DNA of 64,000 nucleotides. Source: Bacteroidetes bacterium GWC2_46_850. GTDB lineage: Bacteria > Bacteroidota > Bacteroidia > Bacteroidales > Dysgonomonadaceae. Of the stretch, positions 9,883 through 19,676 are shown piece by piece. Location of the stretch: contig MENQ01000021.1 in assembly GCA_001768325.1 (NCBI GenBank), positions 248,001-312,000 of the forward strand, read 5' to 3'. Each line of letters begins with the position of its first letter. Within the stretch, counting starts at the first letter, position 1. The notes beneath the pieces were generated by a model. It was not told where the DNA came from. It saw nothing but the letters and a program-made list of their open reading frames with translations, and made no database searches. The position numbers were made by a program, and so were the translations under genes.

Positions 9883-11116
9883 AAAAAAGGAGACATACGT
9901 ACCATGGATCGTTGTGGGAATGCTGTTCATAGTGACAGCCTTGAGTTTCCTTGACCGACAGATCCTCTCGATGTCAATCATCAGAATCAAGGAAGATATT
10001 CCAATTTCCGACAGCGATTATAGTTGGATTACCAATGGATTTATTGCAGGCTATGCACTGATGTTCACCCTGGGGGGAATCTTTATCGACAAGTTTGGGA
10101 CCAAACTTGGACTTGCCTTGTCGCTGGCGATATGGACTGTTGCTTCCGGTTTGCACAGTATCGCCACCACCGTCACAGCATTCGTCATTTTCCGATTTAT
10201 ACTGGGGGTAGGTGAAGGTGCCTGTTTTCCAGGGGTGATCAAAGGGGTGATTGAATGGGTTCCTGTGCAGAAGAGATCGCTGGCCACAGGAATTGCGATT
10301 GGTGGATCGGCCATTGGGGCTGTCATCGCACCGCTAATGGTTGTTCTTTTGCTCGACAGTATCGGCTGGCGCTCTTTATTCCTTGTTACGCCAGTAATAA
10401 GTACCATCTGGATAGGCTTCTGGTTATTCTTCAACAACAAAAAAAACAGTGCATATAAAATACAACAGGCTCTTGAATCAAAAAGTCAGCAGATAAAAAA
10501 ATACTCGTTAAAAACCGTACTTAAAAATAAAAGTGCATGGACATTTATTCTCATGCGGATATTATTTGATCCTATTTTTTATTTTCTCATGTTCTGGATT
10601 CCGAAGTTTATGAGTGAAAGCCGTAACATTTCACTGGACATGATTGGGAAACTTTTCTGGATTCCATTTTTGGTGTTGGGTATTTCCAATATTCTGGGGG
10701 GATACCTTTCTGACAAGCTGTTCGTCAAGACACAAAGCATCGACAAAGCGAGGAAGATATTGATGGGTATTGCCGCATTGCTCACACTTTCCGTTCTCTT
10801 CGTCCCCGGAATTGACTCTGCCTATGCAGTAATCGCGCTGATTTCACTCTTTTTCTTCGCACACGGGATATGGATCACCAATTATTCTACAGCTGTGGGA
10901 GATATATTCGGTATGAAAGCGACCTCCACCATGATCGGCCTGACAGGTACCTTCGGCGCCATATCTGCTTTTTTTGTCAACCGGGGCATTGCCTTTGTCG
11001 TAACCAATTACTCGTATGATCCGCTTTGGATCTGGGCTGGCTTGATGTATCCCCTTGCCTTTGTAGTTCTGTTGATTTTTATTCCAAAAATCAGAAAAAA
11101 TGAGGCATTTGCATAA
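9875..11116 (+). CDS. MFS transporter, anion:cation symporter (ACS) type
   Basis: 413 residues with about 12 membrane segments. The N-terminal half has the family hallmark: LSFLDRQILSMS in helix 1, the loop-2/3 motif GGIFIDKFGTKLGLALS, and the GVGEGACFPGVIKGVIEWVP motif typical of hexuronate, tartrate and glucarate porters of the ACS family. It should import a sugar acid or similar small product by proton symport across the inner membrane. Its ATG lies inside the last codons of the beta-helix gene (8 nt overlap), which indicates translational coupling. That a GH130 phosphorylase and an ACS-type porter share an operon suggests that the glycan also yields an acidic sugar, or that this member has a different substrate; the sequence alone does not decide. 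Confidence 0.88.
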   Translation: MNKKKETYVPWIVVGMLFIVTALSFLDRQILSMSIIRIKEDIPISDSDYSWITNGFIAGYALMFTLGGIFIDKFGTKLGLALSLAIWTVASGLHSIATTVTAFVIFRFILGVGEGACFPGVIKGVIEWVPVQKRSLATGIAIGGSAIGAVIAPLMVVLLLDSIGWRSLFLVTPVISTIWIGFWLFFNNKKNSAYKIQQALESKSQQIKKYSLKTVLKNKSAWTFILMRILFDPIFYFLMFWIPKFMSESRNISLDMIGKLFWIPFLVLGISNILGGYLSDKLFVKTQSIDKARKILMGIAALLTLSVLFVPGIDSAYAVIALISLFFFAHGIWITNYSTAVGDIFGMKATSTMIGLTGTFGAISAFFVNRGIAFVVTNYSYDPLWIWAGLMYPLAFVVLLIFIPKIRKNEAFA

Positions 11117-11148
11117 AGAATTAATATAATAAACTAAAATTAACTGTC

Positions 11149-12621
11149 ATGAAACATGTAACAAAAATAGATTACGCCTCAAATGAGGCCACTGCACGAC
11201 CGAAAATCGGAGTGGTAGGCGTGGGACATCATACCTATTGGGGACAATTTCCGGGACTGCTGGACGAAATGTACAAGAAACTGGATCTGTTTGTCGGCAA
11301 ATTACCTGAATATGTGGATGTGCTCGATTTTGGAATGATTGATGATGCCGAAAAAGCATACAAAGCAGTCGATGTAATGACAAGGTCGAACCTTGATCTG
11401 CTGTTTTGCGATATGGTTACCTACGCAACATCCGGTACCTTTGCAATCATCATGAGGAACCTGAATATACCGATTGTGCTGGTGGCCTTGCAACCGCTGC
11501 AGGGACTCGACTATTCAAAAGCATCCACGTATATGCAATTGATGAACGACGATGTATGTTCACTTCCCGAATTTACCGGCGTGGCCATGCGGATGGGAAA
11601 ACGCATTCCCGACACCATCATCGGCACCTTACAGGATGATCCCGCCGTAGACATACAGATTGATGAATATTGCCGTATTGCCAAAGTACTGCATGGTTTG
11701 AAACATGCCCATTTCGGTCATATCGGCCATTCGTTGAATGCCATGCTCGACATGCATTTTGACCCGACAATGTTTACAACTTTCTTTGGATGTCATATCA
11801 AGGCTTGTGAAGCCAATGAGATTGTGAACGAATATAACGGGGTAACCGATGAAGATATCCGGAAGGCACAAGATAAGATTCTGGCTTTTTTCGATACACC
11901 CGATCCGGTGTCTGACCCGATATCAATGAAACTCAGAGATGAAGATCTCTATGTGGCTGCAAGAGTGTATGTGGCATTGGATCAATTCATCACCAAAAGC
12001 AAACTGAGCGGGTTGGCCTACTACTACGACGGTCCTGCGGAAAGTCTGGAGCGACAAGTTATGAGCAATCTGATTGTCGGCAATTCTTTGCTGACCGCTA
12101 AAAATATCCCTATGTGCGGCGAATCGGACGTAAAAACACTCATCGCCTTGTTCATCATGGACAGGATGGGCATTGGAGGAAGTTTCGCGGAGTTGCATCC
12201 GGTCGACTTTGGAGATGATTTTATCTTGGTGGGACATGACGGGCCTCACAATATCTCCATAGCCGAAGGAAAACCGGTCATCCGGAGTCTGAAGAAGTAT
12301 CACGGAAAACCGGGTTCCGGTGCGGGAGTCGAGTTTAAAATTAAAACCGGCCCCATCACGATGTTAAGCATCAATTCAACCTATGACGGGAAATTCAAGT
12401 TTGTGATCGCCGAAGGGGAGTCCGTCGACGGCCCCATTCCACCCACAGGAAATACCAATACGCGTGGTAAATTTAACCCCGACATCCGCACTTTTCTATC
12501 CAACTGGGTAAAAGAAGGCCCTACCCATCACTTCTCACTCGGTATCGGCCATCATGCAAAAACATTGAAAAAAATCGCCGGTTATCTCGGACTCGAAGCT
12601 GTAATAGTAACCGACTACTAA
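11149..12621 (+). CDS. L-arabinose/L-fucose isomerase superfamily protein
   Basis: 490 cytoplasmic residues. The overall pattern is that of the AraA/FucI ketol isomerases: an N-terminal Rossmann-like region (RPKIGVVGVGHHTYWGQF), a central domain, and a C-terminal beta domain ending in GPTHHFSLGIGHHAKTLKKIAGYLG, comparable to the C terminus of L-arabinose isomerases. Candidate Mn2+ ligands are Glu325 (CGESDVKT), Glu348 (FAELHP), His363 or His367 (VGHDGPH) and a His in the THH pair, in the same order as in E. coli AraA. The protein is too diverged from classical AraA to name the sugar. In the operon it follows the MFS importer by 32 nt and precedes the symporter by 36 nt, so it probably acts on a monosaccharide brought in by one of them. 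Confidence 0.78.
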   Translation: MKHVTKIDYASNEATARPKIGVVGVGHHTYWGQFPGLLDEMYKKLDLFVGKLPEYVDVLDFGMIDDAEKAYKAVDVMTRSNLDLLFCDMVTYATSGTFAIIMRNLNIPIVLVALQPLQGLDYSKASTYMQLMNDDVCSLPEFTGVAMRMGKRIPDTIIGTLQDDPAVDIQIDEYCRIAKVLHGLKHAHFGHIGHSLNAMLDMHFDPTMFTTFFGCHIKACEANEIVNEYNGVTDEDIRKAQDKILAFFDTPDPVSDPISMKLRDEDLYVAARVYVALDQFITKSKLSGLAYYYDGPAESLERQVMSNLIVGNSLLTAKNIPMCGESDVKTLIALFIMDRMGIGGSFAELHPVDFGDDFILVGHDGPHNISIAEGKPVIRSLKKYHGKPGSGAGVEFKIKTGPITMLSINSTYDGKFKFVIAEGESVDGPIPPTGNTNTRGKFNPDIRTFLSNWVKEGPTHHFSLGIGHHAKTLKKIAGYLGLEAVIVTDY

Positions 12622-12657
12622 TCATATACATTTAAATTTGAAAATATTTCGCTCATA

Positions 12658-14511
12658 ATGAACAAAACATTGATATCAACGGTCGACATCGCTATTATCC
12701 TTTTATATCTTGGGTTATTAATTTTCATTGGCATTTACGCCAAACGCAAGGCTTCCAGAAATTTAGAATCCTATTTACTTGGTGGAAAGTCAATTCCCTG
12801 GTACATGCTCGGAATATCGAACGCTTCGGGTATGTTTGATATTTCAGGTACTGTGTGGCTGGTTGCGATCACTGTTATTTACGGATTGAAAAGTATTTAT
12901 ATTCCCTGGCTTTGGCCGGTATTCAATCAGATCTTCCTGATGATCTATCTGTCCGCCTGGTTACGTCGCTCCGGTGCCACAACCGGTGCCGAATGGATCG
13001 GTTTTCGCTTTGGTAGCGACAAGGGAGCTGTTACTTCTCACTGGATTACGGTTGTTTTTGCTCTTCTTGTAAGTCTGAGTATGCTTGCCTATGGTTTCAT
13101 TGGCATTGGGAAATTCATCGAAATATTTCTTCCGCTAAAGACACTGTTTCCGTCACTACAATTTATTCCGGATCTGTATGTCCCCCATGTATGGGGTATT
13201 GTATTTACCTTGTTTGCTGCCTTCTACGCACTCATGGGTGGCATGAGAAGCATCGTCTGGGCCGATGTGGCACAATATGTCATTATGACACTGGCAGCAA
13301 TCGCAGTAGCCTTAATTGCAATGTTTCATCTGGATATGATCTCGTTTTCTTCTTTGGTTCCGGGCGACTGGTTTTCGCCTGCTCCCGAACATCATCTGGC
13401 ACTAAGCTGGAGCGGCAAATTGTCTGAATTCAATACAAGGATTCAGACTGATGGTTACCAGTTGTTCTCATTTTTCTTTGGGATGGTATTGATGAAAGGA
13501 ATCCTGACCAGTATGGCTGGCCCGGCTCCAACCTATGACATGCAGAAAATACTCTCTTCCAAATCTCCTCGGGAGGCATCCCTGATGAGCGGTTTCGTTT
13601 CTGTAGTTTTACTCCCTGTAAGGTATTTTATGATCGCCGGCTTTGCAGTAATCGGACTCATTATATTCGATCAGATACGGGAGCAAATCACCGTGAATGG
13701 TGTAATTGACTTCGAACTGGTTCTCCCTGCCGTAATTGCACATGAGTGGATACCAGCCGGCTTGGTAGGCATACTCCTCTCCGGACTGCTTGCAGCTTTC
13801 ATGTCCACCTTTGCAGGCACTTTAAATGCAGCCCAGGCTTATTTGGTAAATGACATTTATATGAAGTATCTCAAGCCGGATGCCACATCAAAGCAATCAA
13901 ACAGAACAAGCATCGCAGTGGGTATAGTGGTTGTGATTATCAGCATTATTTTCGGCGTTCTGGCCGAAAATGTGAACAGCATTTTGCAGTGGGTTACCGG
14001 TGCATTGTATGGTAGCTACGTGGCGGCCAATATTTTAAAATGGCATTGGTGGAGGTTTAACAGCAACGGATATGCCTGGGGAATGATTGGAGGATTGATT
14101 CCGGCACTTATACTCCCCTATGTATCGGTTGTGAATGACTTACTGCCTTTATATTATTTCCCGATTATACTTTTATTCTCAGTCTTAGGAAGTGTCTGGG
14201 GAACGTACGCTGTACCGGCAACCGATACGAAAGTATTGAAAGAGTTCTATACGAAAACACGTCCGTGGGGTTTTTGGAAGCCGATCCATGAAATGGTAAT
14301 AGCAGAACAGCCTGATTTTCAACAGAACAAATCTTTTGGCAGGGATATGATCAATGTAGCTACCGGAATTATCTGGCAAACGGCATTGGTAGCTGCACCC
14401 ATCTATCTGGTTGTGAAACAATTTAATTCTCTGGCAATAGCCTTGATGATTGTGGGTGCAGGTACAATCATTCTCAAGAAAAACTGGTACGATAAACTGG
14501 AAAAAGAATAG
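12658..14511 (+). CDS. Sodium:solute symporter (SSS family)
   Basis: 617 residues with roughly 14 hydrophobic segments. The start (TVDIAIILLYLGLLIFIGIYAKRKA) and LGGKSIPWYMLGIS near residue 40 are typical of the SSS (SLC5-like) family. So are the GGMRSIVWADVAQYVIM helix and the LLSGLLAAFMSTFAGTLNAAQAYLVNDIY segment, which carries the sodium-site serines and threonines. It would import a sugar or small organic solute with Na+. It is the last gene of the plus-strand operon; a second importer of a different family (MFS) lies two genes upstream, so the locus probably feeds two products into the cell. A long cytoplasmic stretch (about 520-580) lies before the final helices. Confidence 0.9.
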   Translation: MNKTLISTVDIAIILLYLGLLIFIGIYAKRKASRNLESYLLGGKSIPWYMLGISNASGMFDISGTVWLVAITVIYGLKSIYIPWLWPVFNQIFLMIYLSAWLRRSGATTGAEWIGFRFGSDKGAVTSHWITVVFALLVSLSMLAYGFIGIGKFIEIFLPLKTLFPSLQFIPDLYVPHVWGIVFTLFAAFYALMGGMRSIVWADVAQYVIMTLAAIAVALIAMFHLDMISFSSLVPGDWFSPAPEHHLALSWSGKLSEFNTRIQTDGYQLFSFFFGMVLMKGILTSMAGPAPTYDMQKILSSKSPREASLMSGFVSVVLLPVRYFMIAGFAVIGLIIFDQIREQITVNGVIDFELVLPAVIAHEWIPAGLVGILLSGLLAAFMSTFAGTLNAAQAYLVNDIYMKYLKPDATSKQSNRTSIAVGIVVVIISIIFGVLAENVNSILQWVTGALYGSYVAANILKWHWWRFNSNGYAWGMIGGLIPALILPYVSVVNDLLPLYYFPIILLFSVLGSVWGTYAVPATDTKVLKEFYTKTRPWGFWKPIHEMVIAEQPDFQQNKSFGRDMINVATGIIWQTALVAAPIYLVVKQFNSLAIALMIVGAGTIILKKNWYDKLEKE

Positions 14512-14548
14512 CTGGTAAAAAATATTCGTTGTTTTCATGTATAACACA

Positions 14549-14591
14549 AATGTGCCACAGAATCACCTGTCTTGGTGTTCTGTGGCACATT
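14549..14591. terminator. Long inverted repeat between convergent operons
   Basis: A perfect 14-bp inverted repeat (AATGTGCCACAGAA at 14549-14562, its complement at 14578-14591) encloses a 4-bp CACC/GGTG extension. It sits between the stop of the symporter (14511) and the end of SusD (14603) and can serve both strands. Neither side has a long T-run, so termination would rely on the strong hairpin alone. Confidence 0.75.
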
Positions 14592-14602
14592 GCTTGAAAG
14601 GT

Positions 14603-16045
14603 TCAATATCCCGGGTTTTGCTCAAGTGCCGGATTTATATCAATTTCCCGCTGGGGTATGGGCATAAGCGTCTCATAATCTTCCACCGAATAGCTTAATC
14701 CTGAAGCAGTAAAATAGGCATTCAGCACACTCAAAGCTCTTCCTGTTCTGACAAGATCAAACCAACGATGACCCTCATAAAGAAATTCGACTCTCCTCTC
14801 TTTCTCCAGGGCAAGGACGACCTGCACTTTCGACAGTCCACTAATAGCGGTCAATCCTGCCCGCGCGCGGACAAGGTTTATATAACTTTGAGCATCTGCT
14901 GTTTTGCCGGTCTCATTTAAAACTTCAGCATACATCAACAGGACGTCTGCGTATCGGAGTACCGTAAAATTATTATTCATATCGGCAATATTCGATGCAG
15001 TAAAATCGACAAATTTTTTCCCGTAAAGCATCCTTACTGTACTGCCGTCACTCATTGGTACCGAATCGGAAACAGAAGCATTTTTCCTTACATCTCCGTT
15101 TTCATAAGCATTGGCCATATCCATTGTGGGACTTAACCGACCGCCACCCAGCTGGTTTCCAGGAAACAGCGCCATCCCTCCGTAAACCGTGGGAACAAAA
15201 TGCAAGGCAAAACTATTTCCTTCACCCACATTTCCCGATAAATATTTGATCTCGAAAAGTGATTCCGGTAGGTCATCGTTCTGCTTGTCAAATAAACCTG
15301 CATAATTGTTCACCAGGGAATATTGCCCCGAATCAATCACCGATTTTAAAACAGTGCCAGCTTTTTCATACTCTTTCTGTGTCAGATATACTTTTCCTAG
15401 CAATGCTTTGGCAGCTCCTGATGAAGCTCTTCCCTTTCCCGGCATTGTCAGGCCTTGTAATAAATCCCCAGCCTGTTCGAGATCCTGGATGATAAACTCA
15501 TAAATTTCATTCACAGGCTTTCTGGACATGTCAGAAGCTGCTATCTCGTTGGGACTCCGAAAAGCTTTGTCGACAAGTTGGACAGGCCCGAATAAACGTA
15601 CCAGGATAAAATATGCATAACCCCGCACAAAATAAGCCTCCCCTCTGTATTGATTTTTTTCCTGATCGGGTATCGAAGCACCCTCCAGACGCCCCAGCAG
15701 GTTATTTGACCGGGAAATAGCGCCATAACAAGCATTCCAGATACTGTGGATGTAATCATTGTTCGAACTTAGCCTCACCTCATCACATTCCAGTTCGCTT
15801 ACACCCGGAGACTGTAATGTAACTGTAAGATTGTCTGTAGTCAATTCAGTAAGCGCAAGAAGAGCATAAGTAGCTTCCTGCAGACTTGCATAAGGCCCAA
15901 TTACAGATGCTTCAAAATCAATGGTCGTTTTATAAAATGATTCTTCATTAATCAGATAATCGGGTTGAAGATTCAAAAAATCACTGCAGGATGAGAATAT
16001 AATTGTAAAAAAAGCAATTGTACTATTTAATATTTTGGTTCTCAT
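14603..16045 (-). CDS. SusD/RagB-family glycan-binding surface lipoprotein
   Basis: About 480 residues. I place the start at 16045, because it gives a proper lipoprotein signal peptide (h-region ending IIFSSC, Cys20); an ATG at 16075 only adds ten Asn-rich residues overlapping the SusC end. After the anchor come the family's SCSDFLNLQPDYLINEESFYKT opening, a TPR-rich alpha domain (GEAYFVRGYAYFILVRLFG), and the C-terminal signature LEKERRVEFLYEGHRWFDLVRTGRA followed by PIPQREIDINP. SusD proteins form the lid of the SusC channel at the outer surface and bind oligosaccharides. It lies 33 nt downstream of SusC, so the two are co-transcribed, convergent with the enzyme operon that ends at 14511. 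Confidence 0.95.
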   Translation of the reverse strand: MRTKILNSTIAFFTIIFSSCSDFLNLQPDYLINEESFYKTTIDFEASVIGPYASLQEATYALLALTELTTDNLTVTLQSPGVSELECDEVRLSSNNDYIHSIWNACYGAISRSNNLLGRLEGASIPDQEKNQYRGEAYFVRGYAYFILVRLFGPVQLVDKAFRSPNEIAASDMSRKPVNEIYEFIIQDLEQAGDLLQGLTMPGKGRASSGAAKALLGKVYLTQKEYEKAGTVLKSVIDSGQYSLVNNYAGLFDKQNDDLPESLFEIKYLSGNVGEGNSFALHFVPTVYGGMALFPGNQLGGGRLSPTMDMANAYENGDVRKNASVSDSVPMSDGSTVRMLYGKKFVDFTASNIADMNNNFTVLRYADVLLMYAEVLNETGKTADAQSYINLVRARAGLTAISGLSKVQVVLALEKERRVEFLYEGHRWFDLVRTGRALSVLNAYFTASGLSYSVEDYETLMPIPQREIDINPALEQNPGY

Positions 16046-16078
16046 ATTATTAAAATTATTATAACGATTATTCATCTG

Positions 16079-19000
16079 TCAAAAACTCATCTTTAATCCG
16101 ATGGTGTATGTCCTGGCCAACGGATAAGTCATGTTGTCTATTCCGGAATTGACAATATTGTCTCCGGCCGTGCTTGCTTCGGGATCAAATCCGGGATAAT
16201 CTGTAAAAGTGTGCAGGTTGGAAACATCTGCAAATATGGTACAGCCTGCCAATTTCAGTCGGTTTGCTATCTTTGAAGGCAGTTGATAGGAAAGATTTAC
16301 ATTCTTAATTCTTACATATGAGGCATCGAACAAAAAACGGGATGTGGATGTAAACCCATAAGCATAGGTACTTCTTATTGCTCTGGGAATTAATCCGTCC
16401 CCGGGATCCTCTTCTGACTTCCAGCGTCTGTCGACCATTGCAAGCTGATTCTGCACCCCTGCACTATTGATAAATGTTTCACCGGCAAGAAAGTAGGTTG
16501 AACCTCCCTGAGATCCATTTAAAAATATGCCCAATGAAAGATTTTTATAAGAAAATGTATTGTTGAATCCCCAGGTAAAGTCCGGCCAGGGGTTACCCAC
16601 TATCTTTTTATCATTGGTAGTAATTTTACCGTCAAGGTCTACGTCTTCAAATTTTAAATCGCCCGGCTGGGTTTTTGGATGCTGCACCGGACTATTTGCT
16701 ACCTCATTGGCATTTTGAAAGATACCGGTCACGTGCATCAGGTAGAAACTTGCAATCGGTTGTCCTACTTCGGTCACCTGATAGGCAGAGTTGCTGATTC
16801 TCTCCCCTTCGGTGGCAAGCTTCAGAACCTTGTTTCTATTTGCACTGAAAATAACATTACTCTCCCATTGAAAATCACGGTTATTCACATTTTTGGTAAA
16901 TACATTCAGCTCGATCCCCTTATTTTCTATTTCTCCGATATTTTGGGTCGAGCTTCTGAAACCTGAAGATGCCGGAAGCTGCACGGCCAGCAACAGATCC
17001 GTTTTTATATTTTTGTAAATATCTGCCGTCACCGAAATACGGTCCTGAAATAAACCCAGATCCATTCCAATATTGGTTTGTTTGGTTTTCTCCCAGGTCA
17101 GTTCATCGTTAGATAGGCTATTTGGAGCAAGCCCCGGTTTTAAATTTCCGTTTTCTACGTAATTGGTAGAGGAAATAAGGCCAATATGGGCATAATTTTC
17201 ATTGAGGCTATTTCCGGCTATACCATAGCTCGCCCTGAGCTTCCAATTTGAAATGAACGAGAGTTGCTGCATGAAAGGTTCTTCTGAAATATTATATCCG
17301 ACCGAGAAGGAGGGGAACGTGCCCCATTTGTTGTTGGCTCCGAATTTAGAACTTCCATCCCTTCTTACGGTAGCAGTGACCAGATATTTCCTTGCATAAG
17401 CGTAATTCACACGTGATAACAATGACATCATCGACCATTCCGAAACCATGTGCGTTCCCGCATTGATTGTTCCACCGGTCAGATAAGTGATATAGTCGGT
17501 GGGAAAATCCGTTGCACCGGCCGAGAGCCTGTCATAGCGGTCTTTCTGAATCGTAAATCCCAAAAGAGCATCAAGGGAATGGTCTCCAAACATTTTTTTA
17601 TAATTCAGTGTATTTTCATTGAGCCAGTTTAACGATTCAATCTTGGTGACACCTGCCGTTGCAGGGCTCGTCATGCTACCCCAACTGCCCAGATGGGACG
17701 ATTTCCAAAGTTTAATTTCATTTGTTGTCAGATTAACCCCGGCGGTACTTTTTAATTTGAGTCCTTCCATGATATCATACTCCACAAAGTTATTTACGAG
17801 TAAACCTCCTGATATCCTGTTATCCTCGAAGTTTTCAAGAATGAACAACGGGTTTTCCACCGGCACACCCATCGGATCCAGGAGTTCAGATACATATTCT
17901 CCGTTTTCATCCCTCACGGGAATAGTCGGTGAAGAAGCAAGTGCAGAGGATAGCACGCCCCTTAATCCGAGATGTCCTTCAGTATTTGGATATTTACCAT
18001 ATGTGTATGAACCTGAAATGTAGGATCCGATTTTAAATTTATCGGAAAGCTGCGCATCAATATTTGATCGTACGCTGAACCGGTCATAATCGGTTCCGAT
18101 AATAATTCCTTCCTGCTTCATATAGCCTCCCGAAACAAAATATCTGATCTTGTCGGTACCGCCGTCAACCGATACTTTATAATCCTGTACCGGCGCCAAT
18201 TGAAATATGAGATCCTGCCAATCTGTGTTCTGCGTAATGGATGAAGGATCCCGAAATTCAGGTTTTACCCGTGTAGACGCACTCCTTACATTATTTGGGT
18301 CACTCGCCTGACCTCCCGCATATACCCAGGCATTGTCCCGCCCGTCTGCGACAAACTCGGCAAACTGCTGCGCGTTCATCATTTCAAGTCTATGGGCCAC
18401 CTCTTGTATACCAAATGTGGCATCCACACTCACCGATGCCTTTCCCGACTTCCCTCTTTTTGTCGTAATGATGACCACACCATTTGCACCACGTGACCCA
18501 TAAATAGCAGTAGCCGAAGCATCTTTCAATATTTCTATCGATTTAATATCTGCCGGATTAATGGCAGTAAGAGGATTTACACGACTTTGGATATTGTTGG
18601 CCATTCCGGAAGAAGAAAAAGTATTACCGCCAAATGACATCATATCCGATCCACCTCCTCCAGCACCAATGGGGAATCCATCTACAACATACAAGGGTTG
18701 ATTACCTCCCGTGATGGAGCTGATCCCCCGGACCAGCACATTCACGTTTCCTCCAGGCGCACCGGAGGTCTGCGATATCTGTACACCGGCGACTTTTCCC
18801 TGGAGCATCTGATCGAATGAAGCCACCGACGGTTGGATAATTTCCTCACCGCTTACTCTGGCAATGGATCCTGTAAGATCTCTTTTCAGCTGTGTCCCGT
18901 AACCCACAATCACCACCTCATCGAGGCTTTGTATATCCTCAACGAGTGTCACATTGATCACATTCTTAGCATTTACCCCTACTTCTTGCGTAAGAAATCC

Positions 19001-19291
19001 GATATAACTAAATACCAGTGTTGCATTCGGATCCACTTGCTGAATGGAATAGTTCCCGTCATTGTCGGAAATAACCCCGATGGAAGTGCCCTTAATCAGG
19101 ACATTTACTCCCGGAAGGGTAATCCCCTCCACACTCTTCACCTGCCCAGTAACATTAACCGGCTGCTGTTGTAGTTGCTCAACAGAGGAGCCCGCCGCAA
19201 AAACAACAGTGCTATAAACAAAGTACAATAAGGTTACTATCACTTTTATAAAGCGATACTTCTTTTTTGAATAATTTGAAATTCTTTCCAT
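16079..19291 (-). CDS. SusC-type TonB-dependent outer-membrane glycan transporter
   Basis: 1070 residues. Signal peptide to about residue 33, then a carboxypeptidase-regulatory-like (DUF4480 type) beta-sandwich (VTGQVKSVEGITLPGVNVLIKGTSIGVISD), the TonB-box/plug junction SLDEVVIVGYGTQ, a plug containing ILKDASATAIYGSRGANGVVIITTKRG, and a ~22-stranded barrel ending in YTIGLKMSF with the C-terminal Phe. SusC proteins carry oligosaccharides across the outer membrane using TonB energy, with SusD as lid. It heads a two-gene minus-strand operon opposite the enzyme operon; a TATATTTG promoter element lies about 58 nt upstream. No anti-sigma/ECF pair or hybrid two-component regulator adjoins it, unlike many such loci. 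Confidence 0.97.
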   Translation of the reverse strand: MERISNYSKKKYRFIKVIVTLLYFVYSTVVFAAGSSVEQLQQQPVNVTGQVKSVEGITLPGVNVLIKGTSIGVISDNDGNYSIQQVDPNATLVFSYIGFLTQEVGVNAKNVINVTLVEDIQSLDEVVIVGYGTQLKRDLTGSIARVSGEEIIQPSVASFDQMLQGKVAGVQISQTSGAPGGNVNVLVRGISSITGGNQPLYVVDGFPIGAGGGGSDMMSFGGNTFSSSGMANNIQSRVNPLTAINPADIKSIEILKDASATAIYGSRGANGVVIITTKRGKSGKASVSVDATFGIQEVAHRLEMMNAQQFAEFVADGRDNAWVYAGGQASDPNNVRSASTRVKPEFRDPSSITQNTDWQDLIFQLAPVQDYKVSVDGGTDKIRYFVSGGYMKQEGIIIGTDYDRFSVRSNIDAQLSDKFKIGSYISGSYTYGKYPNTEGHLGLRGVLSSALASSPTIPVRDENGEYVSELLDPMGVPVENPLFILENFEDNRISGGLLVNNFVEYDIMEGLKLKSTAGVNLTTNEIKLWKSSHLGSWGSMTSPATAGVTKIESLNWLNENTLNYKKMFGDHSLDALLGFTIQKDRYDRLSAGATDFPTDYITYLTGGTINAGTHMVSEWSMMSLLSRVNYAYARKYLVTATVRRDGSSKFGANNKWGTFPSFSVGYNISEEPFMQQLSFISNWKLRASYGIAGNSLNENYAHIGLISSTNYVENGNLKPGLAPNSLSNDELTWEKTKQTNIGMDLGLFQDRISVTADIYKNIKTDLLLAVQLPASSGFRSSTQNIGEIENKGIELNVFTKNVNNRDFQWESNVIFSANRNKVLKLATEGERISNSAYQVTEVGQPIASFYLMHVTGIFQNANEVANSPVQHPKTQPGDLKFEDVDLDGKITTNDKKIVGNPWPDFTWGFNNTFSYKNLSLGIFLNGSQGGSTYFLAGETFINSAGVQNQLAMVDRRWKSEEDPGDGLIPRAIRSTYAYGFTSTSRFLFDASYVRIKNVNLSYQLPSKIANRLKLAGCTIFADVSNLHTFTDYPGFDPEASTAGDNIVNSGIDNMTYPLARTYTIGLKMSF

Positions 19292-19348
19292 ACGTATAAA
19301 ATTTGTGTTTCATTTTTGTATACCGTTATTTTCATTCAGTAAACAATA

Positions 19349-19356
19349 CAAATATA
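19349..19356 (-). promoter_or_regulatory. -7 element of the susCD promoter
   Basis: TATATTTG on the minus strand matches the Bacteroidota -7 consensus TAnnTTTG exactly and lies about 58 nt before the SusC ATG. No clear TTTG -33 box is found at the usual 19-21 nt spacing, which would fit dependence on an activator. Confidence 0.5.
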
Positions 19357-19611
19357 CCGGCACGTCACAACATAATCTAATATTATATTATCTTATATTA
19401 GTACTATTTCACCTTATGCAATAAAAGTGTCGAAAAAATAAACTATTTTTTTATCCTCAAATTCAGATATTTATTGATGCAAAATGCGATTAAGTTTAAA
19501 AAAACAGAATCATAGAAATAACAAAAATATTAAAAAATGATATTATTCTCAATTCTAAGAACCGCAGTCAAGTTTTTAACCTCATCTTGTGTCACTCCTG
19601 GTAAAGTAGCA
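19357..19611. other. AT-rich intergenic region without a gene
   Basis: This is the middle of the 385-bp gap between SusC and the tRNA. It is AT-rich, with short runs such as TAATATTATATTATCTTATATTAG near 19380-19402 and several A-tracts. No open reading frame, RNA fold or clear operator was found beyond possible upstream control sites for susCD. Confidence 0.5.
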
Positions 19612-19651
19612 TTTAAAAAAAATAAAAGGGATTCCCTTTTAGGAAATCCCT
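19612..19651 (-). terminator. Terminator of the tRNA-CAU gene
   Basis: On the minus strand an AGGGATTTCC hairpin (arms 19642-19651 and 19627-19636, one mismatch, loop TAAAA) is followed by TTTTATTTTTTTT. It lies 26 nt after the tRNA 3' end, a classic intrinsic terminator. Confidence 0.8.
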
Positions 19652-19676
19652 CCATATATTTTGTTTTTTAATTCTG

